The notes under the pieces: generated by a model
Seen by the model: the letters and a program-made list of their open reading frames with translations, nothing else
Told to the model about the DNA's origin: nothing
The model's database searches: none
Assembly (NCBI GenBank): GCA_036852015.1
Contig: JAANDG010000285.1
Span: 62,001-126,000 of the forward strand
Direction: 5' to 3'
From: Pelodera strongyloides
Taxonomy: Eukaryota; Nematoda; Chromadorea; Rhabditida; Rhabditidae
DNA: 64,000 bases
Program-made: the position numbers and the translations under genes
Shown here: positions 13,143 to 24,893 of the stretch, in pieces
Layout of the letters: every line of letters begins with the position of its first letter
Position numbering within the stretch: position 1 is the stretch's first letter

Positions 13143-13704
13143 AAAATGGCTAGTGAATGACTCCTCAACAATATGCAGCTGTAGTGTAGATTCGGGTGAA
13201 AGCAGGTCGTGAGCGGTTTCTCCCCCGGTAGGTCCGGCCGGTTACCCCCTATTGCCAATTAACAGAGCATATAGACGAGGACTTGAACCTCGTCTAATAC
13301 GAGTCTGCCTACGAGAACCAGAACAAGAAATCTACGAACAAGTGTCTGTTTTAGACCACTATTCACTTTTTTGTGTGAGAACTCTCGAGTCTGATCTATA
13401 CCAACTCCACTGATAAACAATCTATGATTACTGTTTTATATATTCCCCAATTATGATAATACCTGTCGTATTATTACTCCTTCAAGTTCCATGGAGCAAT
13501 GGTTAGTGCTTCTATTGTATTATGTCCCTTCTATTGTATGATGTCACTTTAGGAATTCCACATTTTTGAATAACTATCAAAGACTCTGTTTTCAAAACAC
13601 AAGATAAACGAGAGCAAAATGTAATATAGATCAATTAGTAGATTTGTTGATTACTGTCTAGCTGATAAACTGATTAATTGACTGATTGATATTATTTGCT
13701 TCAG

Positions 13705-16700
13705 GTGCTTCATGTAGTGGCTCCAACGTGAGTTCATATGTCCGTTCCGAAGCGATGACTTTGATGGAATTTGCTGCTCATTCCCTAAAGGAAGTGACAC
13801 TCAATACTTGTGCAGATGCGTGCACGAACGAGGCGAATGTCAGATTTTTATGCTGTCAAAAACTGCGAAACTTTCTTATATCGACTTATTTTGAATGTTA
13901 TTTGATAATAGAAGGATAAATATGTTGAATGCAAATTAATATGGCTCTCATACCGACTCATACGGCTCTCAGGCTCTCTAAAAGGCTCTCATACCGACTC
14001 ATACGGCTTTAAGTTTTTTTTCAGGCAGTAAAGTGTAACTCGTTTGAATATGATTCTTCATCACAAGAATGTTCTCTTCACCCAGAGGACGGACAGCCTC
14101 TCGGAGCCTCGGTACTCGCAAAGACTCACGAGAATAATGCGTTCTTTCAACGGGTCTGCATCGATGGTATGGTTGCATTTGATATGGAGATTGGTTGGTT
14201 TTGTTTGTATATCTTTTACATAGATCGTCCAACAATAAGTATTTACTTTTCTTTCAGAAGCTCACTTGTGCCCGGCGGCGTACTCGTTTGAGCGTTATCC
14301 CCAACAGCTACTAATTGGTCACGCTATGGAGGTCAGTGGAATTTTATTGTGTCCTACCAGTTTCTGGAAGATGAAACTTGGGAGACTTGATGTAGATATC
14401 ATCACTCGAGCGTGCGAGAATCAGTAGGATTATGCGCCACAAGTGCGCCAACCGTAATTGTACACGTTTGCGCACACTTGGCGCGTCCCTGTGCGCGCAT
14501 TAGAGTGCCGCGCTTACTATCCGAACTTCCAAGCATATATATTATTTTCAAGTATTCTAATTCCAGGTGATCTCAACCAATGGTCTTTCTGACTGTCTGT
14601 CCGTCTGCTTGTCTGCAGTTTTCAAGTTGGGTGTTCCCTGCCGATCCGTTATGTTCTACTATGAAACGGGAGAATGTATTGTGAACAGAGAAACGAAAGA
14701 AGAACATCCTCATCTTTTTGTCTTCGCCACCGGAGAGAGGATCGTAGATTACTTTGAAAGTAACTGCCATAATGGTAAGTTTTGATTTTGAGAATACTGT
14801 GACTCTACTCCCTACTCCAAACAACCGCACAAATTTTGTATCGTCCTCGTCAGCTTACAGTTTTAGGTCCATTTCCATGTCACTATACTACAGCGTGGTC
14901 GCTGTTTACTAGTCCCCGACCATGAGTAGAATTTATAAATTCATAGACTTCGCTTCATAGGTATGTACAGAGGCACGCTCCATGAAGTTGGAATAGCGGT
15001 AGATTATTCGGCGTGTAGTGTAGTGAGCTTCTTTTTTCCAAGCAAGAAAGCAAACAGAGTTCAAAGTTCAAACACTCAGAAGTGTTTCAGTTTCTGATTG
15101 GCATACCCATGCATGAGTATCGACGTACTATATTTAATCTTTCCAGTTGTTTGCTACGATGGCTGGTCAGTACATTGGGTGAGATCTGAGGAATTCTCCA
15201 TTTCTGCCAAGAAGGATGTTATTATTGAAGTCACTTCAATCGAACAGTGCCGCCAGATGTGCTTGGTATATCTTTCACTTCTCAAATGCAGCCATCTCTC
15301 TCTCTCTCTTTCTCCCTTTTACCTTCTCTCTCTTTCTCTCCACTCTCTCTCTCTCCCTCTCTCCCTCTATCCCTCTCTCTCTCACGGAACCTCTTTATGA
15401 CTTCATAATTTCAGAGTAACCAGATCGAATCGCAACGTTTTCCTTGCCGGTCCTTTGTCTTCTCCGCAAGTCAAAATGAATGCCATCTGAGTGCGGAAAG
15501 TGGAGTTTCCAGAAGACTGTCTGATTCCCTGGCTATAGCTCCCATTGGGAGAGGCGAATACTTTGAGAAATTCTGTCTCAACAGTAAGTGTTTGTTCCGC
15601 GAAAATTGATTTTCTACTGAATTTAAATTGTCACTATAAATTCTCTATGCTCGGATAACGGATAATCATTGCATGTCAGAAATGTTGTAATGCCAAAAGT
15701 AATAGCTTGAGCCAAAATGGTAAAGAGGCGGACTTGCTTTACAATACTCCCTGTTAGGCTTACTCTCATCCAAACCTCCAGATGGTCTAAACTTAAAGCG
15801 AAATGCTAGCCCCTTTGGAAAATTTGCATATGATAAGATGTATCCTATGCTAATTTTGTACGCTCGTCCACGGCAATCGTACAAAATTAGCATAGGATAC
15901 ATAGGATTTGCTTATCATATGCAAATTTTCCAAAGAGGCTAGCATTTCGCTTTAAACTGACTGAAACCAGAATATTTTCGTGTAATTTTAAAGTAAAAAA
16001 AAAGACTGACGGAATACGTTACAAGTATAACATAATATGTACTTGAGCTTTGATAATCGTTTGTTAGTTCCAATAGTCAAAATTCCTTCTCACAATCAGA
16101 TGATCTAAACTGTGGTGAAGCTTCATTCGACCACCTTTCATCACGTAGTCTCCGGAATTCGACGATAAAAGTAGTCTCAACTCCGTCAGTGCAAGTCTGT
16201 CTCACTGAATGCTTGAAGGAGTTCAAATGCGTGTCAGTATCGTTCGATTATGAACAGGTGAGCGTATTAGTATGAATATTAATAGATTTTCATGCATTGG
16301 TATGTCAAGTATTTGGGGGTAATTTTGTGCCCAACTTGAGTAAAGTTAAACCAACACATTTCCAAGGACTAGGAAACCGTATTGATCTACCGTTAGTGTA
16401 CGTAGTGTACGAAGTACAGAAATGTAACCTTCTGAGACCTTTCAAAAAGTAATAACGTCAGAAAATACTGGGGGTATTAGCATGAGGCCTGGCCTGCGGC
16501 TCGCGTTCAGCGCCCCTATCGCGTTCTTCCGGCACACACGAGGCGCACTTCTGGTGTTCCTCCCGCTCTCTAATACCTATGCTTCCAGGATTCCTGTCAC
16601 ATTTCCGACAAATCTCAATTCACCCATCCTCACTTATTCGAACAATCGGAAGGTGTTGACTACTTTGACAAGACGTGTGATGGCCTCGCACCGCCTGTCA

Positions 16701-19700
16701 CAGAATTCCCAGATTCGTCCACTTCGTCTACTTCTCTTACAACTTCACAAACGGAAAACCAAGTCTCAGTCAACGTACAGAGAGGAGCTGTGACAGACCA
16801 GAGAAGTACAATTTTAATGGAAGCGATAGTTTTATATTGTTACAAAGTAGTGTTCAAAGAGTGAGACTCACTATAAGGATTCGATTATCAGAGCCGATCA
16901 AGCACATCCACCATGAAAAAGTTTCGACAAATTGATTTTTCTTAGCCTAATGATAAGCATTGATGTATGTAAATGCATTCGGAATGTTTTCAGCCAAGCA
17001 GCACAATAATTCTATATCGATAAAGAAGTCCACAGATGCTTCACTTCTGAAGGTGAAAAATACTTTTTTTTTTGCTTGAATATTATGCAACAGCAAGACA
17101 AGAAACGCCTACGAGGTTACCCGATAAGGACGTTATCGATATCTGGACAGAATTTTGTTGTCAGTAGTCTTAAAAAGTATGCATTCTTGCAGCATTTTGA
17201 TGAGGAAAACTTCTCTCCCACTCCTTTTCCACAATTGGTCACCACAGACGATTTGGAAGAGAGGGCCGGCTACACTGTGGTTAGTTTCTCTGAATTCTTT
17301 CTTTTTGGTGTCTCTGCCTGGAATCATGTTTTTTACTCTTATACTAAATCATAGTTGTGTAACTTCCTACCTAAACCCATACGGCTATTGTATGTATCTT
17401 CGCAGAATTATCATTGCTAATTTTACGTCGTCTCGTAGGGTTTCACCGGCGAGACTTCGTTAGACACACAGGAGGAGGAGTTCAACTCCATTGATATGTC
17501 TCCGGAGGATGTGGATAATGATGCCGATCTAGAGAAGGCACAAGTTAAAGCAAGTGGGTTTTTTCAAGGTTCTGTCAAGGTTGTCATAAAAAAGGATTTA
17601 ATCCTCCTTGTAGCTAACTTCCCGATTTAAAGGGACAGGCCCATCAAAGTAAAACCTATATTTACGAAACGTTCACAATGTATATTAAGCATTTTTATTG
17701 CAATATATACAAACCAAATTTCACCTGAATTCACCCTAGGAAACTTCTTCCGATGAGGTGTATATGCAAATTTAGCTCGCATTTTAATTTCATGATAAAT
17801 TTGCATAGACAGCTTCGACCTCTGCAGTTTTACGGTACACATGTACGTTGAGCGCATGGGAAAAAGTCCCTTCGTATTTTTGCTAATTGTAAGCGTGCGC
17901 GGCTGTTATACTGCTCTAAATATAAGTGTTTTCAGAACTGCGTACTGAATGCCGATTGGACGCCATTTCTGTCGGAATTACCTTTGGTCGGCCAACTAAT
18001 GGAGCGATATTTATTCGGGTTGGCTGCTAGATCATATACATATTAAAGCGAAATATCGGCCGGTTTTTGAAACGTTTTAGGCATCATGTGCAAATTAACA
18101 TACCTTAGAATATAAAATCGGCCCCAATTCGTCCCCACTACCAGAATAAATACCAATAAGAATGCAGTTCTCCGCGATGCGATTCACAAAACCGTCCATA
18201 ACTGTTTGTCCCATTTCAGGATCACTTTGATAGTTGTCGGGTGGAATTCTCAGAGAGTATTTCTGCTGAACTCGTAATTCCGTTTCCATCGAGGAACGAT
18301 GAAAGTCCACGTTGCCCAGGAGAGGAACTGGTCGGTAATTTAACGAAAAATATTTGTTAGGCTTACGTTTAGGCTTGGGCTTAGGCTTCTTATGAAATTG
18401 TGTATTTGTTGTTCTACAGACTCCCGACTACTGGTCCTACGTGCTTGTCGTACAGAGGAATGAACTCGACAACCCTTCACTGATGACTGCAAATGATAAA
18501 ACATTCAACATTACTTGTGACTATGGAAATGTAGACGGAACGCTTAAAAGGTTGCAGTTTATGTGATTCTGTACTGTTGTATCCTCCATAGTTATTTTAT
18601 TGAGTGTTTTCCAGTAATGAAAAGTACCGTTATGGTTTCAGCGCTTCATACCTGAGAACTGAGAAAGTAGTTCCTTCCAATTTTTTTTATTTAAGTTCAA
18701 CTTCACCAATGGAAGAAGAAAGTACAAGCTTTACTGGAGACTTTGATGTTACTAAAGCTCCAAACGATCTACAAGAAGAACTGCAAGGTCCTGCAGAAGT
18801 CTCCGAAGAAACGGATGCTATTCTGCCTGAAGAACAACCACCGAATCCTGACCCACAACAAATTGAAGAGTTTTCAAAAAGGTAAAGAAATTTTTTATAG
18901 TTTGAACTTCTTGTTTAAAAGCTAACTTAGATGAACATGCTCGTATAATGTTTTCCAGAGGTTGGCCTCCGTCAAATGCCCTATAAATAAGACTCTTTCG
19001 AGCGCTAGTTTTCCGCGGGGTACCGACCGAGTTTTCTCAAAACAGCATTCTTTAGTTTCAGAGAGCCTATGCCGCCTGCAATCCCTCCATCTAGATCCAT
19101 TACCCAGTCGGCCGACCGAATTACAATGAGTATTCTAAAAGACGGGAATCCTGTGACTACTGTACAATTAGGAGAAGAAGTCCAGCTTAGATGGGTATGT
19201 GTAATCATAATGTGTAAACCAATAATATTTTATGTTTGTTCTATTTTAATGTTTTTGTTTAACATCAACTACAATTGCTACGCATCGTTCATTACAGTAT
19301 ATCAGTACCTTACGGTAGCTAACGTAGTTTAATGCGACACGTAGTTTCTGAAACGTACGCTGGACAACTGCATTTCCATGTATTATATGCAAATTGTGTC
19401 ACAATTCCGTACCGAAAACGCACGGGATTCATACATTTGCATACGATACACAGAAATGCAGTCTTGCAATATACATTCTGCTTCAATACAATAATTCACT
19501 TTCTAGAATATAGTGGAGAATCGTGACGACGTCGGGTACCTCGTTAGTGAATGCACGGCCGAGAGGATGGGAGGTACTTCACCAGCCCCACCACCACTCA
19601 GTCTTATTCAACATGGGTAGAGTGATACAATTATTGATTTTAATAAGATGCTGAATTAGCAGAGTAAATTGTGCATACTTAGAATATGTATGATATTGTA

Positions 19701-22700
19701 CAAAGCTCATCGTTAGTTTTTATCAAGAACGAATATCGAAGAACTCTAGTTAGCAAATGGCCAAATGGTCACTTGGGGCCCAGGGCCAATGTTTAGAATA
19801 ATCCAGGAAAATTAATTCAGATGTCCTCATCCTAAAGTGATCAACCGACTAATTCTTGGGCGTATTCAAAACGAAGCGTATGGATTTTCCACATCAATGA
19901 AGGTTTGAATTTGATCACGGTACATATCATATAAGTAGACCATATAACAGTGACACCGTAAGATATGGTGGTTTACGGTATATGATATATTGAATATTAG
20001 GTCAACATATGACGTAATGTCAAAATATGTGATCTTGATTTGAACAGTGACGATGTCTTCATTCAGCGGGATGCACCCTCATCGTATGATACATATAAGT
20101 CACAATTTGATATTGATTTATTTAAAGGGAGAGGCCCACGTGAAAAAAGTGTTCCTCAATTTACTTGCACAGAATGTCCGGAGTTCCAGAAATATTACTG
20201 CGCAAACCGCATCTCTTTGCATCTAAAACTCGCATCTAAAACATATTCTATGCTAAACAGTTCGGCCAGGCACCGTAGTCTGAAACAATTTTTGTTCTTT
20301 TATGGCATTACAATATTGGAAACACTTTTTTATAATGGTAGTACTGTTCTTCATACGTTTAACAACCATTACGTAGAGAAAGAATGATAATGGACGGATA
20401 TAAAATATAAAAAGGTATTTTAACCTTTCTGCTACGGTGTCTGGCCGAACTGTTTAGCATAGAATATATCTGCGAGTTCACGATGCAAATAGATGCGGTG
20501 TTTGAACTAGGTTCAACGGTGGAAACAACGATGCCAGAATCTATTTATTGGCTCAAGAATGTAAGGCAAGGAAACAGGGAAAGCTTGACGTCTTCTTGGT
20601 CTTCTGAGTCCGAAGGGATGGGGGGCTCACAGGCCTCTCTGCCAACTCCAAGTGACGGGGTTTCGTTCCTCTGCGTCACTGGCCACTCCGCCATGCGTCC
20701 ATACACCAACCACTGTCCAGGGGCCATACAGTTTGGAGCGGATCTGTTAACCGCGATCAGACTTATGGGCTCTGTCAGACCCTAGGCAGTTTATAGGAAC
20801 TCTGCCAACTTGTGCGGGTATTTTAGAGAGGACGCCCGCCTCTTGGTAGAGCTCTGTCACCAGTGCTTCCACAATCTCTAGTCTTAGTCAACAGTATTTA
20901 TACATTAGTTATTAGGCTAATACAGTACGTAATTACTGTTATTGCATAAACATCGTCAATACTAGACATAAGATATAACTATGTTTTAGACTACGTTTCA
21001 TAGATAATTCTCTATATTTCTATAGTTGCAACGTAGAGTTGCAACACTCCCAAACGAGAAGATTCCAACTTATGTGGTAGTTCATTGAAGACTATCTTCA
21101 TCCTCTAACTCACAAACGAGAATATTTCTAACTATAATTCTCTGATACGATGTCTCCCAAACATGTCTTTAACTGATTATTTGCAACGTATTCGATAGTA
21201 TCGTATATGTACTACCAATCAAGCGCTTCAGTTGATCGTATGCAAATCACATACTCATTTTCTTGCTTTTCAAATGTGCGCAGCACATCCTCCCAAGCAA
21301 GAATTTTTTTAAATAGATGATTCTGCCATATTCGGATTATGAACTAATTACTTAAACTGCGCTTTGTCATTCTATAAACTGAGACCATATCCGTCTCTCA
21401 CACTATCCTTTATCTTGACAGTACTCGCACTCACGTTCACACTTTCGCCTTTCGTAAAAAGGAATGATATAAGATAAAATGAGGATGAGAGAAGATAAGG
21501 ATTGAGATGAGTTGAAATGATTTGATTGTGGGAGTAGGACTCCCGTGTGACCACCTGTTAGGTCACTCTGGCCATGACCACCTGATAGGTCATACTGGTT
21601 TGTGACCACCTGTTAGGTCACCCTGGTTTGCAACCGCCTTCTCGGTCGCTATGGAATAACTAGGTTCTGGAGCCGAGGTCGCCATGTTTGAACTAGGTTC
21701 AACGGTGGAAACAACGATGCCAGAATCTATTTATTGGCTCAAGAATGTAAGGCAAGGAAACAGGGAAAGCTTGACGTCTTCTTGGTCTTCTGAGTCCGAA
21801 GGGATGGGGGGCTCACAGGCCTCTCTGCCAACTCCAAGTGACGGGGTTTCGATCCTCTGCGTCACTGGCCACTCCGCCATGCGTCCATACACCAACCACT
21901 GTCCAGGGGCCATACAGTTTGGAGCGGATCTGTTAACCGCGATCAGACTTATGGGCTCTGTCAGACCCTAGGCAGTTTATAGGAACTCTGCCAACTTGTG
22001 CGAGTATTTTAGAGAGGACGCCCGCCTCTTGGTAGAGCTCTGTCACCAGTGCTTCCACAATCTCTAGTCTTAGTCAACAGTATTTATACTTTAGTTATTA
22101 GGCTAATACAGTACGTAATTACTGTTATTGCATAAACATCGTCAATACTAGACATAAGATATAACTATGTTTTAGACTACGTTTCATAGATAATTCTCTA
22201 TATTTCTATAGTTGCAACGTAGAGTTGCAACATGCGGTTTTCACAGAAATATTTCTGAGATTCCGGACATTCTGTGCAAGTAAATTGAGGAACACTTTTT
22301 TCTCGTGGGCCTCTCCCTTTAATGTACATTTTTAGGTGTTTCGCTTCGACGGTTCTCGCAGGGTTCGCATTCGTTGCACTATTGATGTGTGCCTCACGGA
22401 GTGCCCGGCGGTCGGTGTATACTTATATAGCACAAAGTAGAGATTTAGGTCCAGATAAGTACCACCGTAAACGGTCTACGTCTCTATCCCCAAGGAACTT
22501 CTTATAGACCTTTTATTATTCCGTTTACGTTTTATAGTCAGTCAATTAGTATCGCGAAAGCGAGTATGGGAAAATCAGTATAAAAGACAATAAATAGTGT
22601 ATTATAATTATACAAATATAATTTGCTTAATTGTTAATGTAAATATAAATATAACATTTTTTTATGAACCAATCATCAATCATGTTAATATTAAGTGACA

Positions 22701-24893
22701 GTTAGAAAGGTACTCTTCTTGCACCGCGCGCGATTCTCCCCGCTTATCAAATTAAAGCAGTGCGGTCATAAAAAGAGGGAGAAGCTCCGCTTAGCTAAAA
22801 TCCCTATTAAAAAACTAAGGAGAGGACGAGGACACAGGCTGTCACAGATGCCGGGTCCCCCTATATAAGCCGCTCTATCAACTTATCGGCAGGTTCCCTA
22901 CAGTTCTCTACAGTTCTACGCTTCTACTTCTCGGGTCGCCACCAACAAGCGATCCCGACCTGCCCTTCGCCCGTCTCCCGGTTCTACACTCATATCCACA
23001 CTCTTCCGCCGCCGCCCACAGCCACGGCCGCCTCGCCAACTAAGTCCGTATTGACTCTCCGAAATAAAGACTTATAACGCTATGTGAATCCGGTCCAATA
23101 TTGGTGCACCGTCCGGGAATCGAACCCGGGCCGCCCGCGTGGCAGGCGAGCATTCTACCACTGAACTTTCTACGTCTCTATCCCCAAGGAACTTCTTATA
23201 GACCTTTGATGGTTATTATTATTTATTTTTAGAACAAGAAAATTATTATTTAAATAAAACATAATTAGTATATAAAAATTATTCCGTTTACGTTTTATAG
23301 TCAGTCAATTAGCATCAGTTTGCTGTAGGTCGATTGTCGTGGTATCAGTGAAGAATACCAGCGACAGCGAAGGATTCGACAAGCACATCACTACGAGAGC
23401 AGCACAAGAAGGAAGTTGCCAAATTTCCGAACTTTCTTGGACATTACACCAGTAAGTTACAGTTTTCAAAGAGTAATTGCTTTGCATTGTTTTAACAGCC
23501 TCCATGGACACGTAGTTTACAAAGGGCGCAGTTTCAACATCTACCACTTGGCATGCTCGAAATACGTACAGCATTAAAAACAGTTTTTTATGCAACAATA
23601 GAGAATCGGAGAAGAATAAAAAAATATTATAAGCTACACCTCGTATGCTGAAAATAAGTACATGACAATGTTTCCAGAAACCTCATATGAGTGGACGTCG
23701 TCAGTTGACTACTGGAATATTAAGTGTAATCGACACAAATTTCGCAGATCAACAATTTATTGCAACTGCAGCAGGATCTCGTAAGATTCACTATTTTTTA
23801 CAGCCGCACCAATTTTTTCTTGAAGCTGGAGACGAATTACTTCATGGCGAATACAATTTTTTAGCTCAAGATTAGAAAATGAGGGAAGAAGCCTACATTT
23901 TGAAATTTTATAAAGCAATAACTTTACGAAGAAGAAGGAAAGTATACAAATCTCCTTTTCATCCATTTCCTCTCAGAATTCTCCTCCTCTGATGAGCGTG
24001 TGTGTGTCCTGCGTCCAATCTTCGTGGGTGGTCTCACCATTTTCTTCGTTGTTTTCATAGCGCAGACAGTGGCAGCGGCCAGCTTTTTGTATGAACGCTG
24101 CGCCAATCGAAGTAAAGGTGAGTATTCAAAAAGGTATTAAATTTAAAATTGTGTTCTAATCTTACCGGGAGCTACTCTCGTTTTCCTGAAATCGGAAAAA
24201 TAGAGAATAAACTAGAGGTTCCGCGCACAGGTAAATACAACGGAACTACGATGCGTTACTTGTTTTTACTTTAGTCCCTGCTTTTGTGTGCTCCATCTTC
24301 GGATAACTTATTTCTTATGCATATGCATACATGGAAGGTTAATTACAAATCAGCTAGAGGTGGTTCGAACATTACAGAAAAGTTTCAGACGCTTCCCCGT
24401 ACAGTTCTTCGTGTGGTGTTTCATCATCAGGAAGCACTTCACCATTGGTATACTGTCCGAATCGCGAGGTGCAAAGTCAGTACAGCGAGTCAACTAAAGG
24501 TTAGATTTTTTCCGGATAATTGACAATTATCTAGGAACTCGGACCTCTCCTTTCTTCCTGTAGTAAAGTACTCGTGCACAGTATGCAAGAAAGATATAAT
24601 TTACTATCAATTGATTGCAATAACACATAACGAGCTCTTAGACTTGTAAACTGATTATCTGAGGTTGATTATCTACGCCAGAAGGCCAGAAGAAAACGTC
24701 CTGCTCAGTGTGCTGAACCCGAAAACTGCTCGGTTTTTTCTCTTATAAGTTATAAGTTTCCGATTGCGATAGTGTATTGTCAGAATACTTTTCAGCCAAT
24801 GCTTCAATATCTCACTGGGATTCGTCCTCAGTCAGTCATTCTCTACCTTCTGAAACATCTGACGGGTATACGGTACCAACAAGACCGAGGTGA
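13705..24893 (+). CDS. PAN-repeat, ZP-domain, single-pass apical matrix protein (NompA/NOAH type), 5' end not found
   Basis: Twenty-four exons join in phase (13705-13838, 14025-14166, 14258-14331, 14567-14774, 15147-15265, 15415-15583, 16100-16257, 16589-16805, 16994-17052, 17193-17279, 17439-17553, 17936-18018, 18220-18330, 18420-18550, 18615-18881, 19062-19194, 19507-19616, 19821-19902, 22336-22410, 23329-23451, 23678-23780, 23977-24117, 24389-24499, 24796-24893), about 1015 codons. Four PAN/Apple domains come first, each over two exons with paired Cys and a CxSFxY-like strand. An acidic linker follows, then a ZP domain from TECRLDAISVGITFGRP to VRIRCTIDVCLTECPA. A furin-like RQRR lies in the exon at 23329. 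A hydrophobic helix (IFVGGLTIFFVVFIAQTVA) and a Ser-rich tail of about 70 residues end the protein. The architecture matches insect NompA and nematode NOAH, which link cuticle to epidermis. The signal peptide exon is missing upstream. Introns 18 and 19 carry the mobile elements described below. Confidence 0.88.
13943..14008. repeat. Short direct repeat in PAN/ZP intron 1
   Basis: The word GGCTCTCATACCGACTCATA followed by CGGCT occurs twice, 41 bp apart, just before the acceptor at 14024. Partial GGCTCTC words lie between. Confidence 0.7.
15297..15384. repeat. CT-rich simple repeat in intron
   Basis: CTCTCT/CCCTCT tract filling much of the short intron between the two exons of the third PAN domain (15266-15414). 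It may extend the polypyrimidine tract. Confidence 0.7.
15793..15955. mobile_element. Near-perfect palindromic TTAA MITE
   Basis: Ends are TTAA-AGCGAAATGCTAGCC and GGCTAGCATTTCGCT-TTAA. The arms of about 70 bp match almost base for base (CATATGATAAG against CTTATCATATG, TAGCATAGGATAC against GTATCCTATGCTA), with a loop of about 20 bp. No coding capacity. It lies in the intron 15584-16099 of the PAN/ZP gene. Confidence 0.85.
18041..18105. repeat. Single terminus of a TTAAAGCG / CCGGTTTTTGAAACG element
   Basis: ATTAAAGCGAAATATCGGCC then GGTTTTTGAAACG: one end of the repeat family also seen around 11845, 32113, 37850, 44705, 45108, 55867 and 58205. No matching inverted end was found nearby, so this copy is probably truncated. 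It sits in the PAN/ZP intron 18019-18219. Confidence 0.55.
20499..22232. mobile_element. Young non-autonomous LTR retrotransposon (TRIM/LARD-like)
   Basis: Two direct repeats of 548 bp (20499-21046 and 21685-22232) start TGTTTGAA and end GTTGCAACA, so they carry TG...CA ends. I saw three differences between them by eye. They are flanked by the 5-bp target duplication TGCGG. The interrupted host sequence is confirmed by the intact homologue at about 11430, which reads ATGCGGTTTTCAC without a break. The internal part is only about 640 bp with no gag or pol frame and contains a short tandem repeat, so it must have used another element's proteins. Each LTR contains an open frame of about 95 aa. 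I do not treat it as a gene. I could not identify a clear primer-binding site or polypurine tract. Confidence 0.88.
21546..21642. repeat. Tandem repeat inside the LTR element
   Basis: About 3.5 copies of a roughly 27-bp unit beginning TGACCACCTG(T/A)TAGGTCA, each with CTGG near its end, lie shortly upstream of the second LTR. Confidence 0.75.
22475..22553. repeat. Left copy of a long direct duplication flanking an LTR/tRNA insertion
   Basis: TCTACGTCTCTATCCCCAAG through GTCAGTCAATTAGTATC. The same sequence returns at 23169-23316, where it carries about 69 extra AT-rich bases in the middle and continues into the acceptor of the exon at 23329. The right copy therefore looks like the original intron and the left copy like the duplicate. 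Confidence 0.8.
22684..23101 (+). mobile_element. Solitary LTR-like sequence in PAN/ZP intron
   Basis: The layout is that of a retrotransposon LTR. A GC-rich upstream part is followed by a TATA box (TATATAAG, 22862-22869), a CCCTACAGTTCTCTACAG initiator-like region, an AATAAA signal at 23063-23068 and a short end. Immediately after it comes TGGTGCACCGTCCGGGAA, which is the complement of the 3' end of tRNA-Gly with CCA and is exactly where a primer-binding site belongs. The exact left edge is uncertain: about 130 bp of AT-rich sequence (22554-22683) separates it from the flanking duplication. No second LTR or coding region is present. Confidence 0.65.
23102..23166 (-). pseudogene. tRNA-Gly(GCC) copy with encoded CCA, 5' truncated, fused to the LTR
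   Basis: On the minus strand, GTTCAGTGGTAGAATGCTCG, then CCTGCCACGCGGG (anticodon GCC), then CCCGGGTTCGATTCCCGG and GGTGCACCA. D arm, anticodon arm, T arm and the 3' acceptor strand are intact, but the first ~9 nt of the tRNA are absent and replaced by unrelated sequence. CCA is not normally encoded in eukaryotic tRNA genes, so this is read as a reverse-transcribed primer tRNA rather than a functional gene. A tRNA scan without context might call it a gene. Confidence 0.8.
23169..23316. repeat. Right copy of the long direct duplication
   Basis: Matches 22475-22553 at both ends and includes about 69 bp absent from the left copy. It begins three bases after the tRNA-Gly copy and runs into the acceptor side of the exon at 23329. 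Confidence 0.8.

Larger units (their letters stand above)
6614..13704. other. Repeat-rich region between SIAH and the PAN/ZP gene
   Basis: This holds the SIAH promoter side (a short GAA run near 7000), two foldback elements (8290-8592 and 11052-11509), GCGCCA-rich stretches near 9580-9730, and a GA-rich tract at 13030-13140. The missing 5' exons of the PAN/ZP gene should lie here but I could not place them. Short minus-strand open pieces at about 10210-10756 have splice-like borders but no recognisable domain. Confidence 0.4.
20122..22322. mobile_element. TTAA-flanked foldback MITE, split by an LTR element, in PAN/ZP intron
   Basis: This is the same family as 11052-11509: TTAA-AGGGAGAGGCCCACG at the left, CGTGGGCCTCTCCCT-TTAA at the right. 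The arm sequences (ACAGAATGTCCGG, GGCACCGTAGTC) are the same as in that copy. The right arm is interrupted at 20499-22232 by an LTR retrotransposon. The right TTAA ends at 22322 and exon 19 begins at 22336, so the last part of the element now lies in the branch-point/polypyrimidine region of that exon. Confidence 0.88.

Noticed and set aside
20483..20785. 95-100 aa open frame present in both LTRs
   Set aside because: It lies within the LTR and is duplicated with it. No homology recognised and codon pattern unremarkable. Treated as part of the LTR.
23102..23166. Functional tRNA-Gly gene
   Set aside because: The first ~9 nt are missing and CCA is encoded. It sits where an LTR primer-binding site is expected.
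24274..24304. Alternative short terminal exon of the PAN/ZP gene ending at 24304
   Set aside because: The frame fits, but the acceptor at 24389 also fits and leads to a Ser-rich tail continuing in phase into the exon at 24796, a better-supported end.
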